From NCBI GenBank assembly GCA_027324255.1, contig DAHVTI010000164.1, positions 1 through 37,291 on the forward strand: a DNA stretch of 37,291 nucleotides, given 5' to 3'. A program made the position numbers and the translations under genes. This DNA is from Bryobacterales bacterium (GTDB lineage: Bacteria > Acidobacteriota > Terriglobia > Bryobacterales > Bryobacteraceae). Shown here piece by piece: positions 8,944 through 19,522 of the stretch. Each line of letters opens with the position of its first letter. The first letter of the stretch is position 1. Under the pieces are notes generated by a model. It made no database searches, was not told where the DNA came from, and saw nothing but the letters and a program-made list of their open reading frames with translations.

Positions 8944-9678
8944 TCAGAGCCGCTTGAGCATCTCTTTCGCCTGCGCCAGGGCGGCGAACCTCTTCTCATC
9001 TTCGCGGAAGGCACGGGTGTGGACGCGCCGGCGGGAGCCGTGGTGCTCGACGGGATGCTTGAGGTGGAGCATTTCGTGGAAGAGGATGTACTCCACGGCG
9101 AGGCGGGGCACTTCGGGACGGTCGAGGAGGCGGCTGAGGATGATGGCGTTGTGGGCATGGTCGAAGTGGCCGAGCAGGGTGCGGGAGGGGCGGCGGCTCC
9201 AGCCGAGTTGGGGCTTGGGCAGGAGGGGTTCGAAGTAGCGGTCGCGCAACTCGTCGAAGAGGGGATCGAGGTCGTAGTAGTCGCCGCGAGGCCCGGAGAC
9301 GTACTTACGCCCACGGGCCTGGCGCACGGTCTGATGGGTGCGGCGGACATCGCGGCGGTTCATGAACTGGCGGTAATGGAGCACCCAGTGGGCCGGGGGG
9401 CGGCGGCGGAACATTTTGGAGAGCAGGATCCAGGCCAGGGCCTCGCGGACGGTGGAGGGGGCGCCGGCGATCAGGTCGCTGATGCGCACGACGAGGACCC
9501 CGTCGCGAAGCTGCAGCTTGCCCATGGTATTGACGTAGGGCTTGACGCGAAAATCGACGGATTGGGGCGGCGCGGCGCGGGCCACTTCGCAGTAGACGCG
9601 GGCAAAAATCCGCTCGTTGCTCTCTTCGCCGGGAGCGCCCCCGGGGAGTTCGACTTGCATCCCTCTTCTGAATAGCAT
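8944..9678 (-). CDS. SprT-like / zinc metalloprotease-like protein (HEMLH motif)
   Basis: AVEYILFHEMLHLKHPVEHHGSRRRVHTRAFREDEKRF gives an HExxH zinc motif plus downstream histidines. Confidence 0.75.
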   Translation of the reverse strand: MLFRRGMQVELPGGAPGEESNERIFARVYCEVARAAPPQSVDFRVKPYVNTMGKLQLRDGVLVVRISDLIAGAPSTVREALAWILLSKMFRRRPPAHWVLHYRQFMNRRDVRRTHQTVRQARGRKYVSGPRGDYYDLDPLFDELRDRYFEPLLPKPQLGWSRRPSRTLLGHFDHAHNAIILSRLLDRPEVPRLAVEYILFHEMLHLKHPVEHHGSRRRVHTRAFREDEKRFAALAQAKEMLKRL

Positions 9679-9799
9679 ATCAATGGAGTTTTGCGTCTGA
9701 TTTATTCAACTTGGTCCCGGACCCGGGCCGGCGCAGCTTCTGGGGGAATGGAACCCGCTGGAAGTTTGCCCCGGCGGCCGCGGCGGGACAGGAGGCATC

Positions 9800-10789
9800 T
9801 TGCGTAACGTAAAGATCAGCGCGGTGGGCGCGTGGGTTCCGCCGCGGGTGTTGACCAACGACGAACTGGCCCGCATGGTGGACACCTCGAACGAGTGGAT
9901 TCTGGAGCGGACGGGCATTCAGGAGCGGCACATCGCCGACCCCGAGACGGCCACCTCCGACATGGCATTGGAGGCCGCGCGGGCGGCCCTGGCGCAGCGG
10001 GGCACGACGGCCGAGGACGTGGACGCCATCATCCTGTGCACCGTGACGCCGGACCACATGTTCCCGTCGACGGCCTGCATCGTGCAGCACAAGCTGGGGG
10101 CGAAGCATGCGTGGGGTTTCGACCTGATCGCCGCCTGCAGCAGCTTTGTCTACGGACTGACGACAGCCGCGCACCTGGTGGGCGGCGGGACGCACAAGAA
10201 GATTCTGGTGATCGGCGCCGACACGATGAGCCGCATCATCGACTACACGGACCGCGCCACGTGCGTGCTGTTCGGCGACGGGGCGGGCGCGTTTCTGATC
10301 GAGCCGGCCGAGGACGGTGAGCCGGGCTTCGTGGGCTTCAAGAACGAGATCGACGGCTCGGGCGGGGACGTGCTGAAGATGCCGGCCGGGGGATCGCGTT
10401 GTCCGGCGTCGCACGAGACGGTGGACCAGCGGATGCACTTCGTGCACCAGGAAGGCCAGGCGGTGTTCAAGTTCGCCGTGAAGCGCATGGGCGAAGTCTC
10501 CGCGCAGTTGCTGGCGGAACACAACCTGAAGCCGCAGGAAGTGAAGCTGATGGTGCCGCACCAGGCCAACCGGCGCATCATCATGGCCTGCGCCGACCGG
10601 CTGGGGATGCCGCACGAGAACGTCCTGGTCAACATCGAGCGCTACGGCAACACCACGGCCGGCACCATCCCGATCGCCACCACCGAGGCCTATCAGGCCG
10701 GGCGCCTGCAGAAGGGCGACCTGGTGCTGTTCACCGCCGTGGGGGCCGGCTTCACGGTGGGCGCCAACCTGTGGCGCTGGGCGTTCTAG
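9800..10789 (+). CDS. fabH: Beta-ketoacyl-ACP synthase III
   Basis: TTG start; DTSNEWILERTGIQERHIA, active-site Cys in AACSSF, His in VPHQANRRI, Asn in YGNTTAGTIPIA. Confidence 0.95.
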   Translation: MRNVKISAVGAWVPPRVLTNDELARMVDTSNEWILERTGIQERHIADPETATSDMALEAARAALAQRGTTAEDVDAIILCTVTPDHMFPSTACIVQHKLGAKHAWGFDLIAACSSFVYGLTTAAHLVGGGTHKKILVIGADTMSRIIDYTDRATCVLFGDGAGAFLIEPAEDGEPGFVGFKNEIDGSGGDVLKMPAGGSRCPASHETVDQRMHFVHQEGQAVFKFAVKRMGEVSAQLLAEHNLKPQEVKLMVPHQANRRIIMACADRLGMPHENVLVNIERYGNTTAGTIPIATTEAYQAGRLQKGDLVLFTAVGAGFTVGANLWRWAF

Positions 10790-10851
10790 CGGCGGCTGAA
10801 AGCCGGACGCCCGCCCCTGCTAAGCTGTAGGCATCAGAGGGAGGGATCCGA

Positions 10852-11658
10852 GTGTCTACGCCAGCCGCACGCTACCAGGAAGGCAAGAGCCAGGAAGAGT
10901 TCCGCCACTACGACGATTCGACGCCGGCGGTGGTGCGCGAATTCTACCGGCTGAACCATACCGGCCAGACCGTCGATTTCAACCGCGCCATGCGGGAGAA
11001 ATGGCTGCGGCTGGACCACGCCGAAATCTCCGTCTGGGACCTGATGGTGGAGCTGAACAAGCTGGTGGACGACTCCTATCCGGACACCGACCTGTCGCAG
11101 ATCGAGCACAACTTCCAGACGGCCGAGGCGATCCGGGCCGACGGCCACCCGCGCTGGTTCCAACTGGCGGGCCTGATCCACGACCTGGGCAAGGTGCTGT
11201 GGCTGTGGGGCGAGCCGCAGTGGGCCGTGGTGGGCGACACCTTCCCGGTGGGCTGCGCGTGGTCGGCGAAGATCGTCTTCCCCGAGTTTTTCCGGGACAA
11301 CCCGGACCGGCTGGTGCCGGAGTACCAGACGCGCTGTGGCATTTACTCCGAGGGCTGCGGGCTGGACCGGGTGATGATCTCCTGGGGCCACGACGAGTAC
11401 CTGTACCAGGTGGCGAAGAACTACCTGCCGGCCGAGGCGCTGGCCATGATCCGGTTCCACTCCTGCTATCCGATCCACCGCGAATGCGAGTACGGGCACC
11501 TGATGAACGCTGAAGACCGGCGGCTGATGGAGTGGGTGAAGAAGTTCAATCCCTACGACCTGTACTCGAAGGGCCACACCAAGCCGGACGTGGAGGCGCT
11601 GACGCCTTACTACCGCGAACTGATCGACGAGTACTTCCCGGCGAAGGTCCGCTGGTAG
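10852..11658 (+). CDS. Myo-inositol oxygenase (MIOX), animal-like
   Basis: FRHYDDS, EHNFQTAEAIRADG, LIHDLGKVLWLWGEPQWAVVGDTFPVGC, GLDRVMISWGHDEYLYQV, MIRFHSCYP, FNPYDLYSK; all expected di-iron ligand motifs present. Confidence 0.93.
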   Translation: MSTPAARYQEGKSQEEFRHYDDSTPAVVREFYRLNHTGQTVDFNRAMREKWLRLDHAEISVWDLMVELNKLVDDSYPDTDLSQIEHNFQTAEAIRADGHPRWFQLAGLIHDLGKVLWLWGEPQWAVVGDTFPVGCAWSAKIVFPEFFRDNPDRLVPEYQTRCGIYSEGCGLDRVMISWGHDEYLYQVAKNYLPAEALAMIRFHSCYPIHRECEYGHLMNAEDRRLMEWVKKFNPYDLYSKGHTKPDVEALTPYYRELIDEYFPAKVRW

Positions 11659-11674
11659 GAGTACACTACCGTCG

Positions 11675-13075
11675 ATGAACGGATTCTCGCGGCGCAGCTT
11701 CTGCGCCTCACTCGCCGCCGCGGCGCTGAAGCCGGCCCGCGCCCTCGCCGGCGGACCGCTGAACGTAGTCTTTATCCTGGCCGACGACCTGGGCGGCTGC
11801 GACTTGGGCTGCTACGGGGCGGACCTGCACGAAACGCCGAACCTGGACGCGCTGGCGCAGCAGGGGGTGCGCTTCGACAACGCCTACGCGGCGGCGCCGG
11901 TGTGTTCGCCGACGCGGGCGTCCATCATGACGGGCCTGCACCCGGCTCGCCTGCACATGACCGTGTGGCGGGAGCAGGCGCTGCGGCCGCCGGAAGGCAC
12001 GCCGCTGACGCCGCCGCGCACGGTGCCGGACCTGCCCCAATCCCTCACGACGCTGGCCGAAGCGCTGCGCGCCGCCGGCCACGCCACGTTCCACGTGGGC
12101 AAGTGGCACCTGGGGGGCGCGGAAAACTACCCGGAGAACCACGGCTACGACGTCAACATCGGCGGCACGCTGTGGGGCGCGCCGCAGACTTACTTCTACC
12201 CTTACCGCGGCAACCGCTGGTTCGGTGGTGAGCCGCGCTACGTACCGGGGCTCTACGGCGGCCAGCCCGGCGAGTTCCTGACGGACCGGCTGACCACGGA
12301 GGCGCTGAAGCTGGTGGACGGCGCGGCCGGCCGCCCGTTCTTCCTGAGCCTGAACTTCCACAACCCGCATACGCCCATCGAGGGCAAACCTGAGCTGGTG
12401 GAGCGCTACAGGACGCGCATCCGGCCCGGGATGAAGCACCGCAACGCGGCCTACGCGGCCATGATCCGGACGCTGGACGACAACGTAGGGCGCGTGCTGC
12501 GCAAGCTGGACGACCTGAAGATCGCCGGCCGCACGCTGCTGGTGTTCACCTCGGACAACGGGGGCTACATCGGGCAGAACCAGGGGCGGGCGGTGACGAA
12601 CAACAGCCCGCTGCGCTCAGGCAAGGGCTCGCTGTACGAGGGCGGCCTGCGGGTGCCGCTGATGGTGCGCGGACCGCAGGCCAGGGCCGGAGCGGTGTGC
12701 CGCGAGCCGGTGGTCTCCTGCGACCTGTACAAAACCATGGCGCTGGCCGGCGGCGGAAAGCCGGGCGACTCGCCGGACGGCATGGACCTCTCGCCGCTGC
12801 TCGGCAATCCGTCGGGGCGGCTGGAGCGCGAGGCGCTGTATTTCCACTACCCCCACTACTACGCCACCACGACGCCGGTGAGCGCCGTGCTGGCGCGGCG
12901 CTGGAAGCTGCTGGAATACCACGAGGACGGGCGCACCGAACTCTACGACCTGCGGGAAGACCCCTCGGAGACGCGGAACCTGGCGAACAGCAACCCGGCG
13001 AAGGCCGCCGAGCTGCTGTCGAAGCTGCGCGAGTGGCGGAACCGGGTGGGCGCGCAGATGCCCACCCGGGCCTGA
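11675..13075 (+). CDS. Sulfatase (arylsulfatase family), Cys-type, Tat signal
   Basis: RRSFCASLAAAALK Tat-like signal; NVVFILADDLGGCDLGCYG; CSPTRASIMTG formylglycine motif; VFTSDNGG. Confidence 0.93.
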   Translation: MNGFSRRSFCASLAAAALKPARALAGGPLNVVFILADDLGGCDLGCYGADLHETPNLDALAQQGVRFDNAYAAAPVCSPTRASIMTGLHPARLHMTVWREQALRPPEGTPLTPPRTVPDLPQSLTTLAEALRAAGHATFHVGKWHLGGAENYPENHGYDVNIGGTLWGAPQTYFYPYRGNRWFGGEPRYVPGLYGGQPGEFLTDRLTTEALKLVDGAAGRPFFLSLNFHNPHTPIEGKPELVERYRTRIRPGMKHRNAAYAAMIRTLDDNVGRVLRKLDDLKIAGRTLLVFTSDNGGYIGQNQGRAVTNNSPLRSGKGSLYEGGLRVPLMVRGPQARAGAVCREPVVSCDLYKTMALAGGGKPGDSPDGMDLSPLLGNPSGRLEREALYFHYPHYYATTTPVSAVLARRWKLLEYHEDGRTELYDLREDPSETRNLANSNPAKAAELLSKLREWRNRVGAQMPTRA

Positions 13076-13081
13076 ACTGCT

Positions 13082-14206
13082 TTAAGCCTGGTAGCCTTCG
13101 GCCTGGAAGGCCTCGGCCAGGGTGTCGAGAAGCAGCTTGACGTTTTCGGCCGAGGAGCCGTAGCCCATGGTGCCGATGCGGAAGACCTTGCCGGCCAGCG
13201 GCCCGAGTCCGCCGGCGATCTCGATGCCGTGGCCGGCCATCAGCCGCTTGCGGACGTTGAGTTCGTTGACGCCCGCGGGCACCAGCGGTGTGTTGAGCGT
13301 CCAGAGGCGGTGGCCTGCGTTGACGAGCATGCCGATGCCCATTTCGGCGAGGCCGGCGACGAAGGCTTCGTGGTTGGCCTTGTGGCGGGCGAAGCGGGTG
13401 TCGAGCCCCTCTTCGGCGATGATGGCGAGGGACTCGCGCAGGGCGTAAAACATCGAGATGGGCGCGGTGTGGTGGTAGCGGTGGGCGCTCTCGTAGTAGT
13501 CGAGCAGGAGCTTCAGGTCGAGGTACCAGCTCACCGAACTCTGCTTGCGGTTGCGGAGCCATTCGAGTGCCCGCGGGGAGCAGGTGATGGGGGCCAGGCC
13601 GGGGGGACAGCCGAGGGCTTTCTGGGTGCCGCTGTAGGCGATGTCGATGCCGGCATCGTCGACGTCGACGGGCATGCCGCCGAGGCTGGTGACGCAGTCG
13701 GCGATGACGAGGGCGCCGGAGTCGTGGGCGGCCTTCGAGATGCCGTGGCCGGGCTGGTAGGCGCCGGTGGAGGTTTCGGCCTGCACGAAGGCGACGACTT
13801 GCGGCTTTTCGGCGGCAATGAAGTCGCGTGCCTCGGCGTCGGTGTACGTCTCGCCCCAGGGCTTTTCCAGACGGGCGATGACGGCGCCGTGGCGGCGGGC
13901 CATCTCGGTGAGGCGGTCGCTGAAGTAGCCGTTGGCGAAGACGGCGATCTTGGCGCCCGGCTCGACGAAGTTGGTGACGGCGCACTCCATGCCGGCGCTG
14001 CCGGTGCCGGAGATGACCATAGTGAAATCGTTGGCGGTGCCGAAGCACTGCTTCAGCCAGCCGCGGATCTCTTCGTTCACCTGAAAGAAGAAGGGATCGA
14101 GATGGCCGACGATGGGCTGGCGCATCGCTTCGTAAACGCGCGGGTGGACCGGCGACGGGCCGGGGCCGAACAGGTGGCGCGCGGGTGCTTGGAGGGGCGG
14201 AACCAT
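13082..14206 (-). CDS. Class V aminotransferase (alanine-glyoxylate / serine-pyruvate aminotransferase-like)
   Basis: [53 protein letters not shown]...[17 protein letters not shown]; start set at [11 protein letters not shown]. Confidence 0.92.
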   Translation of the reverse strand: MVPPLQAPARHLFGPGPSPVHPRVYEAMRQPIVGHLDPFFFQVNEEIRGWLKQCFGTANDFTMVISGTGSAGMECAVTNFVEPGAKIAVFANGYFSDRLTEMARRHGAVIARLEKPWGETYTDAEARDFIAAEKPQVVAFVQAETSTGAYQPGHGISKAAHDSGALVIADCVTSLGGMPVDVDDAGIDIAYSGTQKALGCPPGLAPITCSPRALEWLRNRKQSSVSWYLDLKLLLDYYESAHRYHHTAPISMFYALRESLAIIAEEGLDTRFARHKANHEAFVAGLAEMGIGMLVNAGHRLWTLNTPLVPAGVNELNVRKRLMAGHGIEIAGGLGPLAGKVFRIGTMGYGSSAENVKLLLDTLAEAFQAEGYQA

Positions 14207-14221
14207 AGCTACAGTGTATAT

Positions 14222-16522
14222 GTGGAGCCCCTTCCCGTCGACGCGTTCCTCGGCGCCATCGCCGCGGAGCTGCACGGCACTGCCAACCTGGTGCTGGAAG
14301 CCCCGCCGGGCGCGGGCAAGACCACGCGCGTGCCACCGGCGCTGCTCCGGGAACTCCGCGGCGAAGTGCTGGTGTTGGAGCCGCGGCGGCTGGCGGCGCG
14401 GCTGGCCGCGCGGCGCGTGGCCGAGGAGATGGGTGAGCGGCCGGGCGGGACGGTGGGCTACCAGGTGCGCTTCGAGCAGGTGGGCGGCGCGGGGACGCGG
14501 CTACGTTTTCTCACCGAAGGCGTGCTGACGCGGCGGATGCTGTCCGATCCGCAGCTCAAGGGCGTCTCCGCCGTGGTGCTGGACGAATTCCACGAGCGGC
14601 ACCTGGAGGGGGACCTGGCGCTGGCGCTGCTCAGGCGGCTGCAGCGCACGGCGCGGCCGGAGCTGCGGCTGGTGGTGATGTCGGCGACGCTGGACGGCGC
14701 GCGGGTGGCGGAGTTCCTGGGGGGCTGTCCGGTGCTGCGCAGCGAGGGGCGGCTGTATCCGCTGGAGGTCGAGCACACGCCGCATTCGGCCGAGGCGCTG
14801 GAGACATTGGCGGCGGGCGCGGTAGAGCGGCTGCTGCGGGCCGTCGGCGAAGGGGACGTGCTGGTGTTTCTGCCGGGAGCGGCCGAGATCCGCCGCGCCC
14901 AAAGGGCGCTGGAAGGGCTGGGCGGCCGGCGCGGGCTGGAGGTGCTGCCGCTGTACGGCGACCTGCCGGCGGATGAGCAGGACCGCGCGGTGCTGCCGGG
15001 TCCGGCGCGCAAGGTAATTCTGTCCACCAACGTCGCCGAGTCCTCGATTACGATTCCCGGCGTGCGGGCGGTGGTGGATGCGGGGCTGGCGCGGGTGGCG
15101 GCGGATTCGCCCTGGAGCGGGCTGCCGCGGCTGGTGGTGCAGCGGGTGTCGCGAGCCTCCTGCGTGCAGCGGGCTGGACGGGCCGGGCGCACCGGGCCGG
15201 GGCGGGTGGTCCGCCTGTTTTCGCAGGAAGACTTTCTGCGGCGGCCCGAAGCGGAAACGCCGGAGATCCTGCGGCGGGAGCTGGCGCAGTTGTTTCTACA
15301 CCTGCACGCCGCGGGGCTTCGCGACCCGCACGAACTGGAATGGCTGGACACGCCCCCCGAGCCGGCGCTGGCGGCAGCCGAGGAACTGCTGCACCGGCTG
15401 GGTGCGTTGGACAAGGCGGGGGTGGTGACGGCGCTCGGGCGCCGCGCGGCTTCCCTGCCCCTGCACCCGCGGCTGGCGGCGCTGGCGCTCAACGGCGGCG
15501 CGGCCGGCTGCACGGCGGCGGCGGAGCTATCGGCTGCCCAGCCCGCCCAGGCGCGGCAGGTGGAGCAGCAGTTGAGGCGGCTGGTGCCGGGCGCGGCGCG
15601 CAGGCCGTTGGCGGAGGCGTACCTGCGGGCGTTTCCGGATCGAGTGGCGCGGCGGCGCAAAGGCCTGGAACTGCTGCTTTCGAACGGCGCCTCGGCGGTG
15701 CTGGCGTCGAACGAAGGACTGGAACAGGCCGAGTTCCTGGTGGCGCTGGACATCGAGGACCGGCCGGACAAGGGCCTGCCCATCGTGCGGCAGGCGGCGC
15801 AGATCGAGCCGGAGCTGCTGCTGGAGGCGTTCCCGGAGCGGATCCGCGAGCGCAACACGCTGGACTGGAACCGGGCGGCGGAGCGGGTGGAGTCGCTCAG
15901 CGCACTGCTGTACGACGAACTGGTGATCGAAGAGTCTCGCAGCCACACGCCGCCACCGGCGGAGACGGCGGAACTGCTGGCGCGGAAGGCGATGGAAGCG
16001 GGGCTGCAAAGGTTCGCGGACCCGGAGGCGGTGGAGGCGCTGCTGGGGCGGGCGAAGTTCGCGGGGCTGGCGGCGGCCGATCCGGAGTCGGTGCTGCGGG
16101 GGCTGTGCGAGGGGCTGCGCTCCTTCGCCGAGCTGGAGCGGTTGGCGCGGGACGGAGGTCTGGAAGCCGCGCTGCTGGAGGCGCTGGGGCCGGAGGCGCG
16201 GCGGCGGCTGGAACAACTGGCGCCGGCGCGGATCCAACTGCCCTCCGGGCGCTGGGCGACGGTGCACTACCCGCCGGACCGTCCGCCGTGGGTGGCCTCG
16301 CGGCTGCAGGACTTTTTCGGCATGAGCGAGACGCCGCGCGTGGGCGCCGGGCGCACGCCGCTGGTGGCGCATTTGCTGGCGCCGAACCGCCGGCCGGTGC
16401 AGATGACGCAGGACCTGGCGGGCTTCTGGCAGCGGTTGTATCCGCAGGTGCGGAAGGAGCTGAGCCGGCGCTACCCGCGGCACGCCTGGCCCGAGAACCC
16501 TCATGATGCCTGTAAGGACTGA
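14222..16522 (+). CDS. hrpB: ATP-dependent helicase HrpB
   Basis: GTG start; Walker A LEAPPGAGKTTRVP, DEFHERHLEGDLAL, VMSATLDG, STNVAESSITIPGV, QRAGRAGRTGPG. The longer ORF call (13229) reads antisense through the aminotransferase and is not accepted. Confidence 0.92.
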   Translation: MEPLPVDAFLGAIAAELHGTANLVLEAPPGAGKTTRVPPALLRELRGEVLVLEPRRLAARLAARRVAEEMGERPGGTVGYQVRFEQVGGAGTRLRFLTEGVLTRRMLSDPQLKGVSAVVLDEFHERHLEGDLALALLRRLQRTARPELRLVVMSATLDGARVAEFLGGCPVLRSEGRLYPLEVEHTPHSAEALETLAAGAVERLLRAVGEGDVLVFLPGAAEIRRAQRALEGLGGRRGLEVLPLYGDLPADEQDRAVLPGPARKVILSTNVAESSITIPGVRAVVDAGLARVAADSPWSGLPRLVVQRVSRASCVQRAGRAGRTGPGRVVRLFSQEDFLRRPEAETPEILRRELAQLFLHLHAAGLRDPHELEWLDTPPEPALAAAEELLHRLGALDKAGVVTALGRRAASLPLHPRLAALALNGGAAGCTAAAELSAAQPAQARQVEQQLRRLVPGAARRPLAEAYLRAFPDRVARRRKGLELLLSNGASAVLASNEGLEQAEFLVALDIEDRPDKGLPIVRQAAQIEPELLLEAFPERIRERNTLDWNRAAERVESLSALLYDELVIEESRSHTPPPAETAELLARKAMEAGLQRFADPEAVEALLGRAKFAGLAAADPESVLRGLCEGLRSFAELERLARDGGLEAALLEALGPEARRRLEQLAPARIQLPSGRWATVHYPPDRPPWVASRLQDFFGMSETPRVGAGRTPLVAHLLAPNRRPVQMTQDLAGFWQRLYPQVRKELSRRYPRHAWPENPHDACKD

Positions 16523-16523
16523 A

Positions 16524-17741
16524 ATGAAGCTTTTTGCCGCCGTTTTCTTCGCCTGCGCTTTCTTCGCCCGCGCCGGCGCCTGCGCGCAGACTCCCGCCGG
16601 GTTGTGGGATGCCACGCTGCAGGTGGAAGACCGCCAGGTGGCGTTCCGGCTGGACGTGCGGGCCGCTGGCCCGGGCTGGAAAGCGGCCATTTTGGACGGC
16701 GGGCAGCGGATCGAATCCACCTCCGGCACGCTGAGCGGCAACCAACTGGCGCTGCGCTGGGACTACTTCGACGCGGAACTGACGGCCGCGCTGGAAGGCG
16801 GCGGGATGAAGGGGGCTTACTCGCGGCGGACGCGCGCGGGCGTGGTGACGCGGGCGTTCACGGCGCGGCCCTTCCGGCCGCCGCCGGCGGAGCAGCCGGC
16901 CGGGGCGGCGAGCGTCGCTGGCATGTGGCGCATCCAGACCGGCGCGGCGCGCGGGGCGCAGGTGATGGACGGCATTTTCCGGCAGGCCGGGACGGAGGTG
17001 AGCGGGACCATCCAGCGCGTGGACGGCGACTTCGGCACGCTGACGGGCAGGATGGAAGGGAAGCGCCTGACGCTGAGCCACTTCGATGGCATCCGGGCGA
17101 CGCTGATCGAGGGCGAACTGAAACCGGACGGGACGCTGGCCGGCACCATGGACGGGCAAACGCGGTTCACCGCCGCGCGGCTGGACGAGGCGGCGAAGCT
17201 GGGTTTGCCGGAGCCGCCCGACCCGGCGCGCTACGTGGCCGTGAAGAACCCGGCCGAGCCGCTGCGGTTCCGGTTCCAGGACCTGGACGGGCAGTGGGTG
17301 TCGGCGGAGGACCCGGCCTTCCGCGGCAAGGCGATGATCGTGACCATCATGGGGTCGTGGTGCCCGAACTGCCATGACGAGGCGGAGTTCCTGGCGGAGA
17401 TGGACCGGCGCTACCGGGCCGAGGGGCTCGAAATCGTGGCGCTGGGATTCGAATACACGGGCGAAGTGGGGCGCGACCGCGCGCAACTGCGGGCATTTGC
17501 GCGGCGCCACAAGACGGGCTACCGCGTTTTGCTGGCGGGAACGACGGAGGAAGGGTCGGTGCTGCGCGCGCTGCCGCAACTGGCGAACTTCGCGGGCTAC
17601 CCGGCGACGTTGTATCTGGACCGGGACCATCGGGTGCGGGCGGTGCACGCGGGTTTTGCGGGCCCGGCCAATCCACGGGAGCACCAGAAGCTGAAAGCGG
17701 AGTTGGACCACCTGGTGCGCGAATTGCTAAGAAATCGCTAA
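16524..17741 (+). CDS. Secreted thioredoxin-fold (TlpA/redoxin-like) protein with N-terminal duplicated beta-rich domain
   Basis: Signal peptide MKLFAAVFFACAFFARAGACAQ; MIVTIMGSWCPNCHDEAEFLAEM CxxC redoxin motif; LPQLANFAGYPATLYLDRDHRVRAVHAGF. Confidence 0.85.
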   Translation: MKLFAAVFFACAFFARAGACAQTPAGLWDATLQVEDRQVAFRLDVRAAGPGWKAAILDGGQRIESTSGTLSGNQLALRWDYFDAELTAALEGGGMKGAYSRRTRAGVVTRAFTARPFRPPPAEQPAGAASVAGMWRIQTGAARGAQVMDGIFRQAGTEVSGTIQRVDGDFGTLTGRMEGKRLTLSHFDGIRATLIEGELKPDGTLAGTMDGQTRFTAARLDEAAKLGLPEPPDPARYVAVKNPAEPLRFRFQDLDGQWVSAEDPAFRGKAMIVTIMGSWCPNCHDEAEFLAEMDRRYRAEGLEIVALGFEYTGEVGRDRAQLRAFARRHKTGYRVLLAGTTEEGSVLRALPQLANFAGYPATLYLDRDHRVRAVHAGFAGPANPREHQKLKAELDHLVRELLRNR

Positions 17742-17775
17742 GACCGCGCCGCGATCTGCCGATACGGGCACTAGA

Positions 17776-19323
17776 GTGCACTATCCAGGCAACAGGCTGG
17801 AGCGGCTGATCGCGGCAGAGAAGACGCTGCAGGCGCGGGCCGACCACGATTTGGCGGACCGGGTCCGGCTGTCGAGCGTGCCGCAACTTCTCATGCTGGG
17901 AGTTCTGGGCTTGGGCGGACATGTAGCAGAGGATTTTCCTTTTCCATTCTTGTCGGCTCTGATCTGGCAGATCGCGGTTTTGGTGGGGAGGCTGAAGTTG
18001 GCCAAGTGGCGGGAGCGGGGCGCGGCGGCCTTTCCAGGCAGGTTCCGCGCGTGGCTGTTTGCGGTGGTGCTGGGCGCCGCGGTGGGTTGGAGCGCACTGC
18101 TCGCGGCCATCTTCATCCAGTGCGATCTTCGGGACTGGGGGGAGGCGACGCTGGCGCTGCCGGTTCTGATCGCCCTGTGCGCGGCGGCGCTGGCGACGCT
18201 GGTGTCCCATCTTTCGCTGCTCTGCTGGTTCATGACAATCCTGCTGACGCCAAGCGTGTCCATCCTGCTTTGGCGGGGCGGCGAGCACCCGCGGCTGGTG
18301 GCCGCCAGCCTGATCACGTTCGCCTTGTTCGCGCTGATCCAGGGCCGGCGCCTGAACGCCAGCTACTGGTCCGGGCTGCAGGGCAGCGCGCTGCTTTCCG
18401 TGAAGTTGCAGGAACTGGAGGCGGCGCGCAAGGAGGCCGAGCAGGCCAATCGCGCCAAGAGCGAGTTTCTGGCCAACATCAGCCACGAACTGCGGACCCC
18501 CATGAACGGCGTTCTGGGAATGACCGAACTGGCGCTGGACACGGCGTTGACCGCCGAGCAGCGCGACTACCTGGAAACGGCCAGGGATTCGGCGCACTCC
18601 CTGCTGCGGCTGCTGAACGAAGTCCTGGACGTTTCCAAGGTGGAGGCGGGCCGCCTGGAACTCCTAAAGGACGAATTCGACCTACGCGAGCCCCTGGAGG
18701 AGCTGCGGCGCTCCTTCGTGCACGACGCAGCGGCGCGGGCGCTGTCCATCGACGTGTCGATGGACCAGGACATTCCGCGGCGGCTGACCGGCGACGCTGG
18801 CCGCTTGCTGCAAGTGCTGACCAACCTGGTGGCCAACTCGCTGAGATTCACGGAACGGGGAGGCGTCCACGTAAACGCAACGCTGCTTTCCAGCCGGAGG
18901 GACCGCGTCCAGGTGCTGTTTCAGGTGCGGGACACGGGCATCGGGATTCCGGTGGAGATGCAGCGGGCCATCTTCGAGTCCTTCGTGCAGGTGGACGGGT
19001 CGCTGCGGCGCAACCGCGGCGGCGCGGGTCTCGGCCTGACGCTCAGCGCCAGGCTGGTGCAGTTGATGGGCGGTTTCATCACGGTGGAATCCACGCCCGG
19101 CCACGGCTCGACGTTCCGCTTCACGGCGGAGTTCGAGTTGCCGCCAGCGCTGGGCGCCGCGCCGCGCAGGACGCCGGTGGGCGCGCGGGTGCCGCAGAAG
19201 GCCGGCGACGCGCTGGGGCTGCCCACGCCCGCTCTTCGACTGCGGGCGGGACAAATGTTGCCAGGACAGAATCGCGGGGTGCCCGCCGAACGACATCGCG
19301 TGACACCCCGCGTTCCGCACTGA
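17776..19323 (+). CDS. Membrane sensor histidine kinase (HisKA + HATPase_c)
   Basis: N-terminal TM segments; [23 protein letters not shown]-box; [23 protein letters not shown]-box; [28 protein letters not shown]. Confidence 0.93.
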   Translation: MHYPGNRLERLIAAEKTLQARADHDLADRVRLSSVPQLLMLGVLGLGGHVAEDFPFPFLSALIWQIAVLVGRLKLAKWRERGAAAFPGRFRAWLFAVVLGAAVGWSALLAAIFIQCDLRDWGEATLALPVLIALCAAALATLVSHLSLLCWFMTILLTPSVSILLWRGGEHPRLVAASLITFALFALIQGRRLNASYWSGLQGSALLSVKLQELEAARKEAEQANRAKSEFLANISHELRTPMNGVLGMTELALDTALTAEQRDYLETARDSAHSLLRLLNEVLDVSKVEAGRLELLKDEFDLREPLEELRRSFVHDAAARALSIDVSMDQDIPRRLTGDAGRLLQVLTNLVANSLRFTERGGVHVNATLLSSRRDRVQVLFQVRDTGIGIPVEMQRAIFESFVQVDGSLRRNRGGAGLGLTLSARLVQLMGGFITVESTPGHGSTFRFTAEFELPPALGAAPRRTPVGARVPQKAGDALGLPTPALRLRAGQMLPGQNRGVPAERHRVTPRVPH

Positions 19324-19522
19324 GTGGCGGAACTCTTGCCGGACCTGCCGGATCCCGAAGGCAAGCCGGAGCCGGCCCGCGGCGCTGCGCGGCAGGCTGC
19401 TTGGTGCGCTGTCCGATGATTCATAGATAACCCGGCGGGTGGCTCACCCATTGAGCCTGGGCGCAAGAATGCGGCGTGCCGCGCGAGGCGGGGGCTGAGG
19501 CGGGCTGGCCGGGGCGGCCCTG

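Noticed and set aside
13229-14221. N-terminal 331-aa extension of HrpB in the ORF track
   Set aside because: Reads antisense through the class V aminotransferase; HrpB homology starts at GTG 14222.
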